Of a stretch of 64,000 bases of DNA, positions 46,058-54,271 are shown one piece after another. The stretch's first letter is position 1. Every line of letters begins with the position of its first letter. The stretch comes from Nitratiruptor sp. SB155-2 (GTDB lineage Bacteria > Campylobacterota > Campylobacteria > Campylobacterales > Nitratiruptoraceae): NCBI RefSeq assembly GCF_000010325.1, contig NC_009662.1:1136501-1200500 (forward strand), given 5' to 3'. Under the pieces are notes generated by a model. The model made no database searches and was not told the DNA's origin. It was given only the letters and a program-made list of their open reading frames with translations. The position numbers and the translations under genes were made by a program.

Positions 46058-47009
46058 AAAAGAGTTTGACACCCAAAAAAAAACATACAATGCCTATCTT
46101 TTTTGGGGTGATGAGCCCTACTTCACACAAAAATACACCAAAAAAACAGCTGACTCCATTACCCCGAAAGAGAATCGCTTACAACTCTATTTTGACGAAT
46201 ATGATTTTGAAGCGGCCAAGAATTACCTTTCGCAAGCTTCTTTGTTTGGCGACACCAATCTTTTGATTATCAAACATGACAAAGCGTTACCCAAAAAAGA
46301 GATCGAAACGCTTATCCAACTGTGCAACAAAAATCCCAACTCCTTTTTAATCTATCAACTCGATTCCAATGAGGGCAAAAAACTTGAAACGCTTTTTGGT
46401 CCTAAAAATAGTGCAGTACATGTACGTTTTTTCAAACCCTCTTTACATGAAGCGAAAAACGAACTTTTGCACTATGCCAAAGAGCAAAACATCAATATCG
46501 ATAGCTATAGTATCGAACATCTTTTAGCCACTTTGCAAAATAATCTCTCGCTTGCTATTCAAGAACTTGCAAAACTCTCCTTGATAGAAGGTCCGATTGG
46601 TTCCAAAGAGATAGATGCTTTGGTTTTTCCTCTCAATCCATTGAAACTGGAACATCTGTATAAGTCAATCATAAAAAAGGAGCCCATCGAAGAACAACTC
46701 CAAAAGATTTTGGAAGAAGAGCAAAATGAGATGAAAATTTTGCTTGGTTTTGAAAATTTCCTGCAACAGCTCTTTTTATTTTACAGCTATATTCGGCTCC
46801 ATGGCAAAAGCGACTCCAAAGCCATTTTGGGTTATAAACTCCCAAAACAGATAGAAGAGGAACGCGTACAACTGGCTATACGTATCAAAAAATATCCGGA
46901 AATTTTTCTCTTGCTTCAAGAGTGCGAACTCCTTTTGAAGACAAAAACCAATATCGACAAAGAAGCAATCTTGTTTTCTTACTTAATAAAAATACAAGCT
47001 TTGTTTTGA
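46050..47009 (+). CDS. holA: DNA polymerase III delta subunit HolA
   Basis: A 319-residue clamp-loader subunit that opens the sliding clamp. Recognised from YLFWGDEPYF at the N-terminus, SLFGDTNLLIIKHD, the AAA+ like layout without an intact P-loop, and the conserved place between rnr and rpsF. Overall similarity within the family is low, so position carries much of the weight. It overlaps rnr by 8 bases. Confidence 0.88.
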   Translation: MYKKEFDTQKKTYNAYLFWGDEPYFTQKYTKKTADSITPKENRLQLYFDEYDFEAAKNYLSQASLFGDTNLLIIKHDKALPKKEIETLIQLCNKNPNSFLIYQLDSNEGKKLETLFGPKNSAVHVRFFKPSLHEAKNELLHYAKEQNINIDSYSIEHLLATLQNNLSLAIQELAKLSLIEGPIGSKEIDALVFPLNPLKLEHLYKSIIKKEPIEEQLQKILEEEQNEMKILLGFENFLQQLFLFYSYIRLHGKSDSKAILGYKLPKQIEEERVQLAIRIKKYPEIFLLLQECELLLKTKTNIDKEAILFSYLIKIQALF

Positions 47010-47044
47010 TAGTATAAGGGCGCTTTTTTATATTGAGAAAAAAG

Positions 47045-47079
47045 CCTTGCCGGGGAAACTCGGATATATAGCCATAAGG
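47045..47079 (+). promoter_or_regulatory. Candidate structured leader of rpsF (possible S6:S18 autoregulatory RNA)
   Basis: CCGGG (47050..47054), a GAAA tetraloop and CTCGG (47059..47063) form a compact hairpin. Outer CCTT (47045..47048) can pair with AAGG (47076..47079) of the rpsF ribosome site. A CCG-containing structured leader that sequesters the start is the known logic of S6:S18 feedback on rpsF operons. Confidence 0.45.
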
Positions 47080-47086
47080 AGAAGAA

Positions 47087-47473
47087 ATGAGACATTACGA
47101 GACACTTTTCGTGCTCAAGCCTACTTTGACGGATGAAGAGTCCAAGGCGAAATTTGAGTTCATTAAAGAGGTGATCCAAAACAACGGTGGCGAAATCGTT
47201 GCTACTGAGGATCTTGGTGTAAGAAAACTTGCGTATCCTATTCAAAAATTTGAGCGGGGACATTACTATATCATCTACTTTACCGCACCTTCTCATACTG
47301 TTTTGGAGCTTGAAAGAATCTATCGAATCACTGAAGATGTCATCCGATTCTTGACTATCAAATATGAAACAAAAAAAGATATTAGCGCTTGGGAAAAGAT
47401 GGTTGAAAGAGCAAAAAAACTAAGCGGACAAACAAACAGCGAAGCAAAAGAAGAAGCAAACGAAAATGTTTAA
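47087..47473 (+). CDS. rpsF: Small ribosomal subunit protein bS6
   Basis: The 128-residue protein binds bS18 and the platform of the 30S subunit. Family stretches [32 protein letters not shown] and [10 protein letters not shown] are clear. The C-terminus is longer than in E. coli and ends in an acidic tail. AAGGAG is well placed. The stop overlaps ssb by 8 bases. Confidence 0.98.
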   Translation: MRHYETLFVLKPTLTDEESKAKFEFIKEVIQNNGGEIVATEDLGVRKLAYPIQKFERGHYYIIYFTAPSHTVLELERIYRITEDVIRFLTIKYETKKDISAWEKMVERAKKLSGQTNSEAKEEANENV

Positions 47474-47918
47474 TAAAGTCATAATGGTCGGCAACCTCAC
47501 CCGCGATATCGAACTGCGATATACCGGGTCTGGTATGGCGATTGCAAAAAGTGCTATAGCAACAAACAGGCGCTACAAAACCCAAAGCGGCGAACAAAAA
47601 GAGGAGACCTGTTTTATTGACATCACACTTTTTGGACGAGCTGCAGAAATTGCCAACCAGTATCTCTCCAAAGGGAGAAAAGTACTGATCGAGGGCCGAC
47701 TCGTGTATGAGCAGTGGGTAGATCAAAACGGAAACAAACGAAGCAAGCACTCTATCGCAGTGGATAACCTGCAAATGCTTGGAGGACGTGAAGAAGGAAC
47801 AACAGCTGTTCCGAATGAGCCAAGAGCGAGTGCTCAGCCTCAACCCACTCCAGCCCAACCGGTACAAAAGCCAGAAATTCCAGAAATAAACATCGATGAT
47901 GATGAAATTCCATTTTAG
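47466..47918 (+). CDS. ssb: Single-stranded DNA-binding protein SSB
   Basis: A 150-residue SSB. The OB-fold shows [44 protein letters not shown] and [16 protein letters not shown] Pro/Gln-rich linker (about 115-140) leads to the acidic tip DDDEIPF, which recruits partner proteins. It is placed between the two genes of the S6:S18 pair, as in many bacteria. Confidence 0.97.
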   Translation: MFNKVIMVGNLTRDIELRYTGSGMAIAKSAIATNRRYKTQSGEQKEETCFIDITLFGRAAEIANQYLSKGRKVLIEGRLVYEQWVDQNGNKRSKHSIAVDNLQMLGGREEGTTAVPNEPRASAQPQPTPAQPVQKPEIPEINIDDDEIPF

Positions 47919-47931
47919 AAAGGATTAGACA

Positions 47932-48207
47932 GTGGCAGAAAAAAGAAGATTTAAAAAAAGAACTTGCAAATATTGTGAACAAAAAGTTACATTTATCGAT
48001 TACAAAGATATCGAATTGATCAAACATAGTCTAAGCGAACGATACAAAATCATGCCAAGACGACTCACAGGAAACTGTAAAAAACATCAAGTCATGGTAG
48101 AAGAAGCGATTAAGAGAGCGAGACACGCTGCACTTGTTCCATATATCGTTGATAGAAAACGGGTAATTCCAAACCCATTTGAAGAACTTCAGCCAATCTA
48201 CAAATAA
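47932..48207 (+). CDS. rpsR: Small ribosomal subunit protein bS18
   Basis: A 91-residue bS18. [21 protein letters not shown] keeps the CxxC pair, followed by [20 protein letters not shown] and [10 protein letters not shown]. The GTG start is seven bases after AGGA. A strong hairpin follows the stop codon and closes the operon. Confidence 0.98.
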
Positions 48208-48208
48208 T

Positions 48209-48230
48209 AAAACGGGCCTACGCCCGTTTT
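48209..48230 (+). terminator. Bidirectional terminator between rpsR and the PilZ-HDOD gene
   Basis: AAAACGGGC and GCCCGTTTT form a perfect 9-base stem with a CTAC loop. The A run on one side and T run on the other let it work for both convergent genes. Confidence 0.9.
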
Positions 48231-50067
48231 ACTTTAAACACTCTACATATACACTCTTTTGCGTCACATAATCATTTTTGAACAACGCAATATCACAAGC
48301 AGATGTGCCAAGAAATTTATTGATTTGCTGTGCTGTGTTGGTAAGCATTTTGGTATAGAGAAGCGGACTTTGGTAGTAGCTTGGAAAATCGACAATATAA
48401 GGTTGTAATGCTTCAAAAAGCTCTTTGTTTTCATACTCTATCATCGAATCGCTGCTAAATGTACAAATAATCTTATCTTCGTAATCTTTCCATATTTTAA
48501 GAAAATCTTTTTGTAATTTTTTTGGAAGCTTGTCTACATCTTTAAAAACGACAAGATTGAATGCTTTGAATTGATCCATTGGGACTTCATCATCGGCCAG
48601 GGCACTGCAAGGCACTATAACAAAAGCGCTGTTTTTAAATCCAAATTCATCAAAATTGAGCACTTTTTCCAGTACGTCCATCGTATAATACTCATCTTCA
48701 AACCGTAAAGCTATTCTTGTCGCTTCGTCATCAAATAAAACAAGCATTCTATGAACATACTCATAATAGATCCCTGACCCAATGTAATTTTCCAATGAAA
48801 ATGCATATCCGCTTCCAAGATCTGGCTGCTGAATCTTTTTGTCAATTCCCAAACGAACCAATTGCTGGTTGATAAGAGCGTTTGTTTCGTTGATAAATTC
48901 TTTTGTACTTACCGCATCATATCCCAATCGTTTGAGTCTATTATAAAAAACGACTCCACTGTATTTGTCTTTTGAAAGAATAAAGCGAAGAGCTAAAATA
49001 CAAAGATAGACTATAAACCCAAAACGCATTTTTCTTTCGCTCAGTTCTATCGTAAAATGAGGTGTGTATTTGGGATAAAGCATCATGTTTGCCAATATAA
49101 ATCCATCGTAGATATACCGAAAAATATTAAGCGAATCGACGAAATAATATTTGTTAATTTCAAAAAGATCGGTTCCAAACTCACGATATTCCATAAATCG
49201 CATCTCAAAACTAAAGAGTTCATACGGAGATTTATAAAGTTCAGCTAGACGTTTACTCTGTTTTGCAAGATATTCTGCTCCTATATTGAGAGTACTTAAA
49301 AAGTGGATCGCTTCATTGTTTCTATCTTTAAAGCCAAAAAGAGGCGCAAACTTTTTAAAATAAGCCCCTAAAACAATTTTATATATATCGAAATCTTTAA
49401 AATGTGAAAGGGATTCATCCGCTTTCGTACTCTCTTGCATAATATACTCATACACAATAGCCTTTACTCTATCAAAACCGAGCCTCGTAACGGCTCCTCC
49501 CTCATCTTTTACTTCACCCAGTCTGCTGTTTTCCAGTGAATTGGCTTGGGCGATAAGATGATCTCGTATTTTTGGAATAGCACGAATACTATCTTTAAAT
49601 TTTTCTACACTTGTATTGGGATCTTCTAGTTCAAGCATAAGATTAATGATCGCTCTTTTTTTCTCCATATCGGGATCATGTTCCATATTTTGAAAATCGA
49701 GTAAAGATTTTGGTTCGATTTCACTCTCTTTGAGTTTGGTTTTTATCCGTTTTGCTACAGATTCGGCAAGATCATTTTCTAGCTTTAAAGCCATTTTTTT
49801 AGGAGCTACTCGTGATATTTTGGCATCAATACTGATTCCTTCAAACTCTAATTGCAAAGATTCACCCGTTTCATGGGACCCTTTCGTAACAGCTACAGCA
49901 AGACTCTTTTTTGAAAAATCGACAACCTCACCATAATTGCAAGTGGTACCAGACTTTGCAATATACCGATTCTCTTTTCGATGGTTAATGGCAATATGTT
50001 CAATTTCATTCGTTTCGCTGACAGCAACCTGCTCCTTTCTCTTTTTACCAAAACCAAACAACCCCAT
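48229..50067 (-). CDS. PilZ-like and HDOD-like domain protein, putative c-di-GMP effector
   Basis: A 612-residue protein. The N-terminal 100 residues look like PilZ: R30-K-E-N-R34 (RxxxR) and D50-F-S-K-K-S55 (DxSxxx, Gly replaced by Ser), then strands. Residues about 120-320 look like HDOD (LMLELEDPNTSVEKFKDSI, IRDHLIAQANSLENSRLG, AVTRLGFDRVKAIV). The C-terminal 290 residues are of unknown type. The start at 50067 is six bases after AAAGGG and overlaps the methyltransferase stop (TGATG); an ATG one codon earlier is possible. Both domain calls come from motif reading only. Confidence 0.72.
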   Translation of the reverse strand: MGLFGFGKKRKEQVAVSETNEIEHIAINHRKENRYIAKSGTTCNYGEVVDFSKKSLAVAVTKGSHETGESLQLEFEGISIDAKISRVAPKKMALKLENDLAESVAKRIKTKLKESEIEPKSLLDFQNMEHDPDMEKKRAIINLMLELEDPNTSVEKFKDSIRAIPKIRDHLIAQANSLENSRLGEVKDEGGAVTRLGFDRVKAIVYEYIMQESTKADESLSHFKDFDIYKIVLGAYFKKFAPLFGFKDRNNEAIHFLSTLNIGAEYLAKQSKRLAELYKSPYELFSFEMRFMEYREFGTDLFEINKYYFVDSLNIFRYIYDGFILANMMLYPKYTPHFTIELSERKMRFGFIVYLCILALRFILSKDKYSGVVFYNRLKRLGYDAVSTKEFINETNALINQQLVRLGIDKKIQQPDLGSGYAFSLENYIGSGIYYEYVHRMLVLFDDEATRIALRFEDEYYTMDVLEKVLNFDEFGFKNSAFVIVPCSALADDEVPMDQFKAFNLVVFKDVDKLPKKLQKDFLKIWKDYEDKIICTFSSDSMIEYENKELFEALQPYIVDFPSYYQSPLLYTKMLTNTAQQINKFLGTSACDIALFKNDYVTQKSVYVECLK

Positions 50068-50747
50068 CATCTACCCTTTTGAAACGTCAATAACGCCTTA
50101 TCTGCCTGATCTGCATACAACGATATCAAATCTATATCAACCAATTGTAACGCAAATTTTTTCAGGTCGGCAACATCATGATAATATTGCACTATATTAT
50201 CGACAGATTTTTGAAAACAGTTATCTATCTGCTCAAAGAGAACAATTTTCGTCAGCAATTTTTCTCCGTCAAACTCCGCATCGATCCCTATACAAACATT
50301 GGTTTGATCAATAATCAGTGATCCTTGCGCGATCTCCTCAAAACCAAACAGTGTATTGATGTCGCAAAGAAAATAGCCACCAGTTTGCAAATTCTTCGCA
50401 ATGCAACCAAAAAATCTCCCAAGATTTTTAGGCTCTATATAGTTGAGTACATCAAAAACGGCTGTGACCGCTGGATATTCACCATCAAGTGCACAGATAT
50501 CGATGGCCTTCGCATGTAAGCCTTTTTCATGACATCTGCGAACCATCTCCGTACTCAAATCGACACCAAAAGGCTCCATATCCTTCTCGATTGCTAATTG
50601 CATAAAAACGCCGCTCCCACACCCCAAATCAAGAAAATTTTTTATTCCTAAACTCTGTAGCTTATCGATGTAGATTTGATAAAGTTTCTGTTTTTCATCC
50701 TCAAAGCCAAGATATGGTTCTATTTTCGCATAGAGTTCAAGACCCAT
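50067..50747 (-). CDS. Class I SAM-dependent methyltransferase, substrate unknown
   Basis: A 226-residue Rossmann methyltransferase. Motif I is FLDLGCGSGVFM, followed by FGVDLSTEMVRRC (motif II) and VTAVFDVLNYIEPKNLGRFF. The C-terminal half is typical of small-molecule methyltransferases. The start overlaps hisG by 11 bases and the stop overlaps the PilZ-HDOD start. No substrate can be named. Confidence 0.85.
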   Translation of the reverse strand: MGLELYAKIEPYLGFEDEKQKLYQIYIDKLQSLGIKNFLDLGCGSGVFMQLAIEKDMEPFGVDLSTEMVRRCHEKGLHAKAIDICALDGEYPAVTAVFDVLNYIEPKNLGRFFGCIAKNLQTGGYFLCDINTLFGFEEIAQGSLIIDQTNVCIGIDAEFDGEKLLTKIVLFEQIDNCFQKSVDNIVQYYHDVADLKKFALQLVDIDLISLYADQADKALLTFQKGR

Positions 50748-51354
50748 ATAAAACCTTACTCATCTGCTCACGCAAATGCAAAATTTGCGCTTTTTTCTGA
50801 TAAAAGCTATTTTTATTAGCGATCAAAAAGGCACTGCTTTCCATGATCTTCAAAGCAGGTTTTAACCCGTTTTGACGCATTGTTTCACCGGTTTCTACAA
50901 TATCGACAATCATATCAGCCAACCCCACCAGGGGTGCGAGTTCAATGGAGCCGTACAATTTGATAATTTCAACAGGAATTGCTTTCTTGCTAAAGAAATC
51001 TCTTGTGATGTTTTCCATTTTGGTAGCAACTTTATAGCTCGGTTTAGAAAAATCGAGACTCTCTTCTGCTTTTATTCCGATACAAATATCGCATCTGCCA
51101 AAACCAAGATCGAGCAGCCGCATAATATCGAGTCGTTTCTCCTCCAATACATCCAATCCTACAATACCGAGATCGGCTGCTTGATGATACACATATGTAG
51201 GAACATCTTGATTTCTCACTTTCATAAACCGAAAGCCACCTGCTTCCAAAATCAGTTTTCGTTTTCCAAATTCAAATTTCGTATCGAAAATCTTTTCAAA
51301 AAGGGCTAAAGAGTCCTCACCTATTCGACCCTTTGGAAGTGCAATCGTTAGCAT
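50737..51354 (-). CDS. hisG: ATP phosphoribosyltransferase catalytic subunit HisG (short form)
   Basis: HisG starts histidine synthesis from ATP and PRPP. The 205-residue protein is the short HisG-S type: TIALPKGRIGEDSL, DVPTYVYHQAADLGIVG, KVATKMENITRDFF, SIELAPLVGLADMIVDIVETG. It lacks the C-terminal ACT-like regulatory domain of the ~290-residue long form, so a separate HisZ subunit is expected elsewhere in the genome. It overlaps coaX by 7 bases. Confidence 0.95.
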   Translation of the reverse strand: MLTIALPKGRIGEDSLALFEKIFDTKFEFGKRKLILEAGGFRFMKVRNQDVPTYVYHQAADLGIVGLDVLEEKRLDIMRLLDLGFGRCDICIGIKAEESLDFSKPSYKVATKMENITRDFFSKKAIPVEIIKLYGSIELAPLVGLADMIVDIVETGETMRQNGLKPALKIMESSAFLIANKNSFYQKKAQILHLREQMSKVLYGS

Positions 51355-51956
51355 AATCCATTCCTTTGTATTATTTGCTTCATCGCTTCAAAAATCATAT
51401 GAGGTCTGTATATCGCATCTGGCAAATATTGCAACAGCAATCCTCCATCACCCCCTGTCACATACCACGGCTTTGGAAGTTTTTCGACCAGCGCCACCAA
51501 AGGAGCTATAAAACCGTAGCTCAGTGCCGAACGTGTCTCTTGAGGCAATCGATTTTTCAAAATATCCTGATAAGAAAAATCAAGCCTTGGTGAAATATTT
51601 CTAAAAGCTTCAAAAAAAGCTTTTTTCCCAGGATAGATAAATCCACCCGTATGAATATTGTCTTGCATCACATCAACCGTTATGGCACTCCCTGCGTCAA
51701 TCACCGTTCCCTCATCTACAAGAGAGCATAATGCTTTTCTATCCACTCCCAATCCGTTATAGCTACTCTTTACAGAAACAAATGCTTCAAGATTGATCCA
51801 CTTTTTGCAATCCGGAAAACTTTGTAAAGAGGGATGGACGCTAAGATAGAAAAGCCTTTGATCCTGATAGGACAAAAGCTCTTCTTGAGATACTATTTGC
51901 ACCAATCCGTCATTGTATATTTTTATATTGGTATTTCCTATATCACAAAGAAGCAT
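51348..51956 (-). CDS. coaX: Type III pantothenate kinase CoaX
   Basis: CoaX performs the first step of coenzyme A synthesis and needs a monovalent cation. The 202-residue protein starts MLLCDIGNTNIKIY (the ATP-binding DxGNT motif), then GLGVDRKAL, GTVIDAGSAITVDVM, GGFIYPG and VTGGDGGLL. I use ATG 51956; the longer frame upstream belongs to the preceding gene. It is short for CoaX (about 220-260). Confidence 0.92.
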   Translation of the reverse strand: MLLCDIGNTNIKIYNDGLVQIVSQEELLSYQDQRLFYLSVHPSLQSFPDCKKWINLEAFVSVKSSYNGLGVDRKALCSLVDEGTVIDAGSAITVDVMQDNIHTGGFIYPGKKAFFEAFRNISPRLDFSYQDILKNRLPQETRSALSYGFIAPLVALVEKLPKPWYVTGGDGGLLLQYLPDAIYRPHMIFEAMKQIIQRNGLC

Positions 51957-52269
51957 CGATTTTCCAGCCTCTTTTTTTGAGATACTCGGCCGCTTTTGAA
52001 CACAGAGGTGCCTGCAGCAAAAGATATCTCTTTTTAAAATTGTGTCCCAGCTCTTTTGCAACCAAAGCACTCACACTTTCAAGCTCTTGAGCATCTTTTA
52101 CCAAAAATCGACTTTTACGCGCTATCCGCAGGACAAGAATATATTCCTTTTTTTCGTTTACCCCTTCAAAAAGCTCCCATCTCTTTTTGATACCCAAAGA
52201 GACCAGATCAACTTGGCGCAATTGTTGAAAGAGCTCTCTGTTTTTCAGTTTTTCTACAAGTTTTTTCAT
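51943..52269 (-). CDS. Hypothetical protein upstream of coaX
   Basis: A 108-residue, basic, mainly helical protein (MKKLVEKLKNRELFQQL, then EYILVLRIARKSRFL and a C-terminal AAEYLKKRGWKIDASL). I do not recognise a family. It overlaps coaX by 14 bases and the BamB-like gene by four, so it is part of this operon and likely real. Confidence 0.7.
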   Translation of the reverse strand: MKKLVEKLKNRELFQQLRQVDLVSLGIKKRWELFEGVNEKKEYILVLRIARKSRFLVKDAQELESVSALVAKELGHNFKKRYLLLQAPLCSKAAEYLKKRGWKIDASL

Positions 52270-53270
52270 CTATTGAGCGTAAAATATTTATCATTATAAA
52301 ATACTTTGTCTTTTGCGGTAAAGATATACTCCTCCACTTTCGATGGGAATTCGAAGATATTGGAGGCCCTCAGATCCTTATCCAAAGCGATTATATATCC
52401 GCTTCGTTCTATGATGTACAGATACTCGCCATAAATCGCTCCGGTATAATGAGCGAAATTGTACTTTCTTTGTTTCAAGACGTTTAATGAGGGATCCGTA
52501 AGAGTGATAGTGCCATCTTTTGCCAGAAGATAGACTCTATTTTTTACATACACCACATCACTCAGCTCTACATCTAAAGCATTGGTAAATTGTGGCGTAA
52601 CAGAGATGATTCTGTTTGGCGTTGCAGCAATCAATTTATCATCGATGACGTTTAAAAAGATGACATTGTTAAAATTTTCATGTGTTCCAACGATAATGGT
52701 GCGAAGCTCTTTCTTTCTTTCAGGATCAACCACAACGAGTTTCCCATCAAGGGTTGGAAAAATGACAAGTTTTCCCAAAAAATAAGGGTTGGCTATTTTC
52801 GTATCATTGGCGATTGCCGATTTTTGACGGGAGGAATAGAGCACATCACCACTTCGAATATCGATAAGCCCAAGAGAGTTGTCATCAAAAACAAGGGCAA
52901 GGAGATTCCCGTTGATGTTGGCCGCTATCGCATTTTTCATATCAAAACTTTTTTCAAAAATAATCTTTTTTGATGATGCATCTACAACTTCAACCCTCTT
53001 ACATCTGTCAGCTATGATATATTTGCCCTCGCTCTTTTTAATGAATAGAAAATTTTTAGGCATTTTATAATCTTCTAAACCCTCTTGTGAAATAAACTCA
53101 CCATCGGCGAGTGTTGCCCCATCTCTCAAAACATCTGTAATAGGAGCTGGTAAGTTCCCGTCAAAGCTAACGGCTCCTGCAATCTCTTCGGGCTGAAAAT
53201 ATTGTTTTGAACTGCATCCTGCAAATATAAGAGCCGCCGCGATACCGATTCCATATATCCATTTTTTCAT
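52266..53270 (-). CDS. Beta-propeller lipoprotein (BamB-like)
   Basis: A 334-residue lipoprotein with the signal and lipobox LIFAGCSS (Cys at about 19). The rest is a series of repeating beta-blade units (VEVVDASSKKIIFEKSF, LGLIDIRSGDVLYSSR, LVVVDPERKKELRTI, GTITLTDPSLNVL, GYIIALDKDLRA), as in PQQ-type propellers. Together with the TPR-like anchor gene just upstream it recalls the E. coli yfgM-bamB pair, so a role in outer membrane protein assembly is a fair inference. Confidence 0.8.
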   Translation of the reverse strand: MKKWIYGIGIAAALIFAGCSSKQYFQPEEIAGAVSFDGNLPAPITDVLRDGATLADGEFISQEGLEDYKMPKNFLFIKKSEGKYIIADRCKRVEVVDASSKKIIFEKSFDMKNAIAANINGNLLALVFDDNSLGLIDIRSGDVLYSSRQKSAIANDTKIANPYFLGKLVIFPTLDGKLVVVDPERKKELRTIIVGTHENFNNVIFLNVIDDKLIAATPNRIISVTPQFTNALDVELSDVVYVKNRVYLLAKDGTITLTDPSLNVLKQRKYNFAHYTGAIYGEYLYIIERSGYIIALDKDLRASNIFEFPSKVEEYIFTAKDKVFYNDKYFTLNR

Positions 53271-53869
53271 CGATTTTCCTTCACACCGTAATGTTTAAGC
53301 ATCTTTGCATAAAGATAGGCCTGAGAATTTTGTTTGATATCATCCAAAACTGCATGAGCCCCTTTGATGTTGTTCTGCGCCAATAGAGTATAGCCTCGAT
53401 CCAAAATGGCATACTCTTGTAAGATGGTGTCTTTGTTTGCATACTCTTGTAAAGCCTTTTGATCTTTTTTGATAACGGCTATATGATACGAAGCAAGGTC
53501 GGACAAAATGGTATCGCCACCATTTTTTACTGCTTCCAGATCTTTTACACTATTACTGCTGACACCCTTTTGATACAGATAAAGCATATAGAGTTTTGGA
53601 TTTTTGTTTTGCAAAATTTGTAAAGATGAAGAATCCTTTGGATTGTTTAAAAGTTTAAGATATGCAATATTGGACTCTTCCAAATCACCCTGTTTCTTCC
53701 ACTCATATAAACTGTATCCAACACCCGCTAAAAGGGCCAAAACTACAGATGATATGATGACTTTGCTATATTTTTTGTACCACTTTTCAAGTCGAATGAC
53801 CGACTCTAACAGCTTCTCTTCGTTGCTTAGCTCCTGTTTGATAAAATCGATGTTCTCTTTTGTTCCCAA
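53267..53869 (-). CDS. Membrane-anchored TPR-like protein (YfgM-like)
   Basis: About 200 residues with a cytoplasmic N-terminus, one membrane segment (KVIISSVVLALLAGVGYSLY) and a periplasmic helical-repeat region. The layout matches YfgM, an ancillary SecYEG/chaperone factor next to bamB in E. coli. I favour the TTG at 53869, which has AAGG seven bases upstream; an in-frame TTG at 53884 has no ribosome site. It overlaps the lipoprotein gene by four bases. Confidence 0.75.
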   Translation of the reverse strand: MGTKENIDFIKQELSNEEKLLESVIRLEKWYKKYSKVIISSVVLALLAGVGYSLYEWKKQGDLEESNIAYLKLLNNPKDSSSLQILQNKNPKLYMLYLYQKGVSSNSVKDLEAVKNGGDTILSDLASYHIAVIKKDQKALQEYANKDTILQEYAILDRGYTLLAQNNIKGAHAVLDDIKQNSQAYLYAKMLKHYGVKENR

Positions 53870-53969
53870 AATCAGGCCTTTCAAGTCGTTTTGAATGCTT
53901 TAATCTTATCAAAGAAAAGATTATTTTATGGTAAAATGCTATCAAAAATTTCATGAAGGCATAGAAAAA

Positions 53970-54263
53970 ATGCAAAAAATCGACCATCAACTACTAAAAC
54001 GTCTTCAAAACCTCTCCATGGTTGAAGTAGACGAAGCAAAAAAAGATCAGATATTAGAGGAACTCAACAAGTTCTTGGAGTTTGTAGACATTTTGGATGA
54101 GCTGGATTACTCTGGGGTAGAAGCAACCTTTTCCCCTATTGAAGCATCAGCACCGCTCAGAAAAGATGAACCGAGTCCACATCCAGAAGTTGGACAAAAA
54201 ATCCTACAAAACGCACCTAAATCGGAAGATAATTTCTTCATCGTTCCAAAAATCATTGAATAG
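53970..54263 (+). CDS. gatC: Asp/Glu-tRNA amidotransferase subunit GatC
   Basis: GatC stabilises the GatCAB complex that amidates misacylated Glu-tRNA(Gln) and Asp-tRNA(Asn). The 97-residue protein shows IDHQLLKRLQNLSMVEVDE, LNKFLEFVDILDELDYSGVE, PLRKDEP and a final FFIVPKIIE. I use ATG 53970, where family similarity begins. gatA and gatB are not adjacent. pilT follows after eight bases. Confidence 0.93.
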   Translation: MQKIDHQLLKRLQNLSMVEVDEAKKDQILEELNKFLEFVDILDELDYSGVEATFSPIEASAPLRKDEPSPHPEVGQKILQNAPKSEDNFFIVPKIIE

Positions 54264-54271
54264 GAAGCCCT

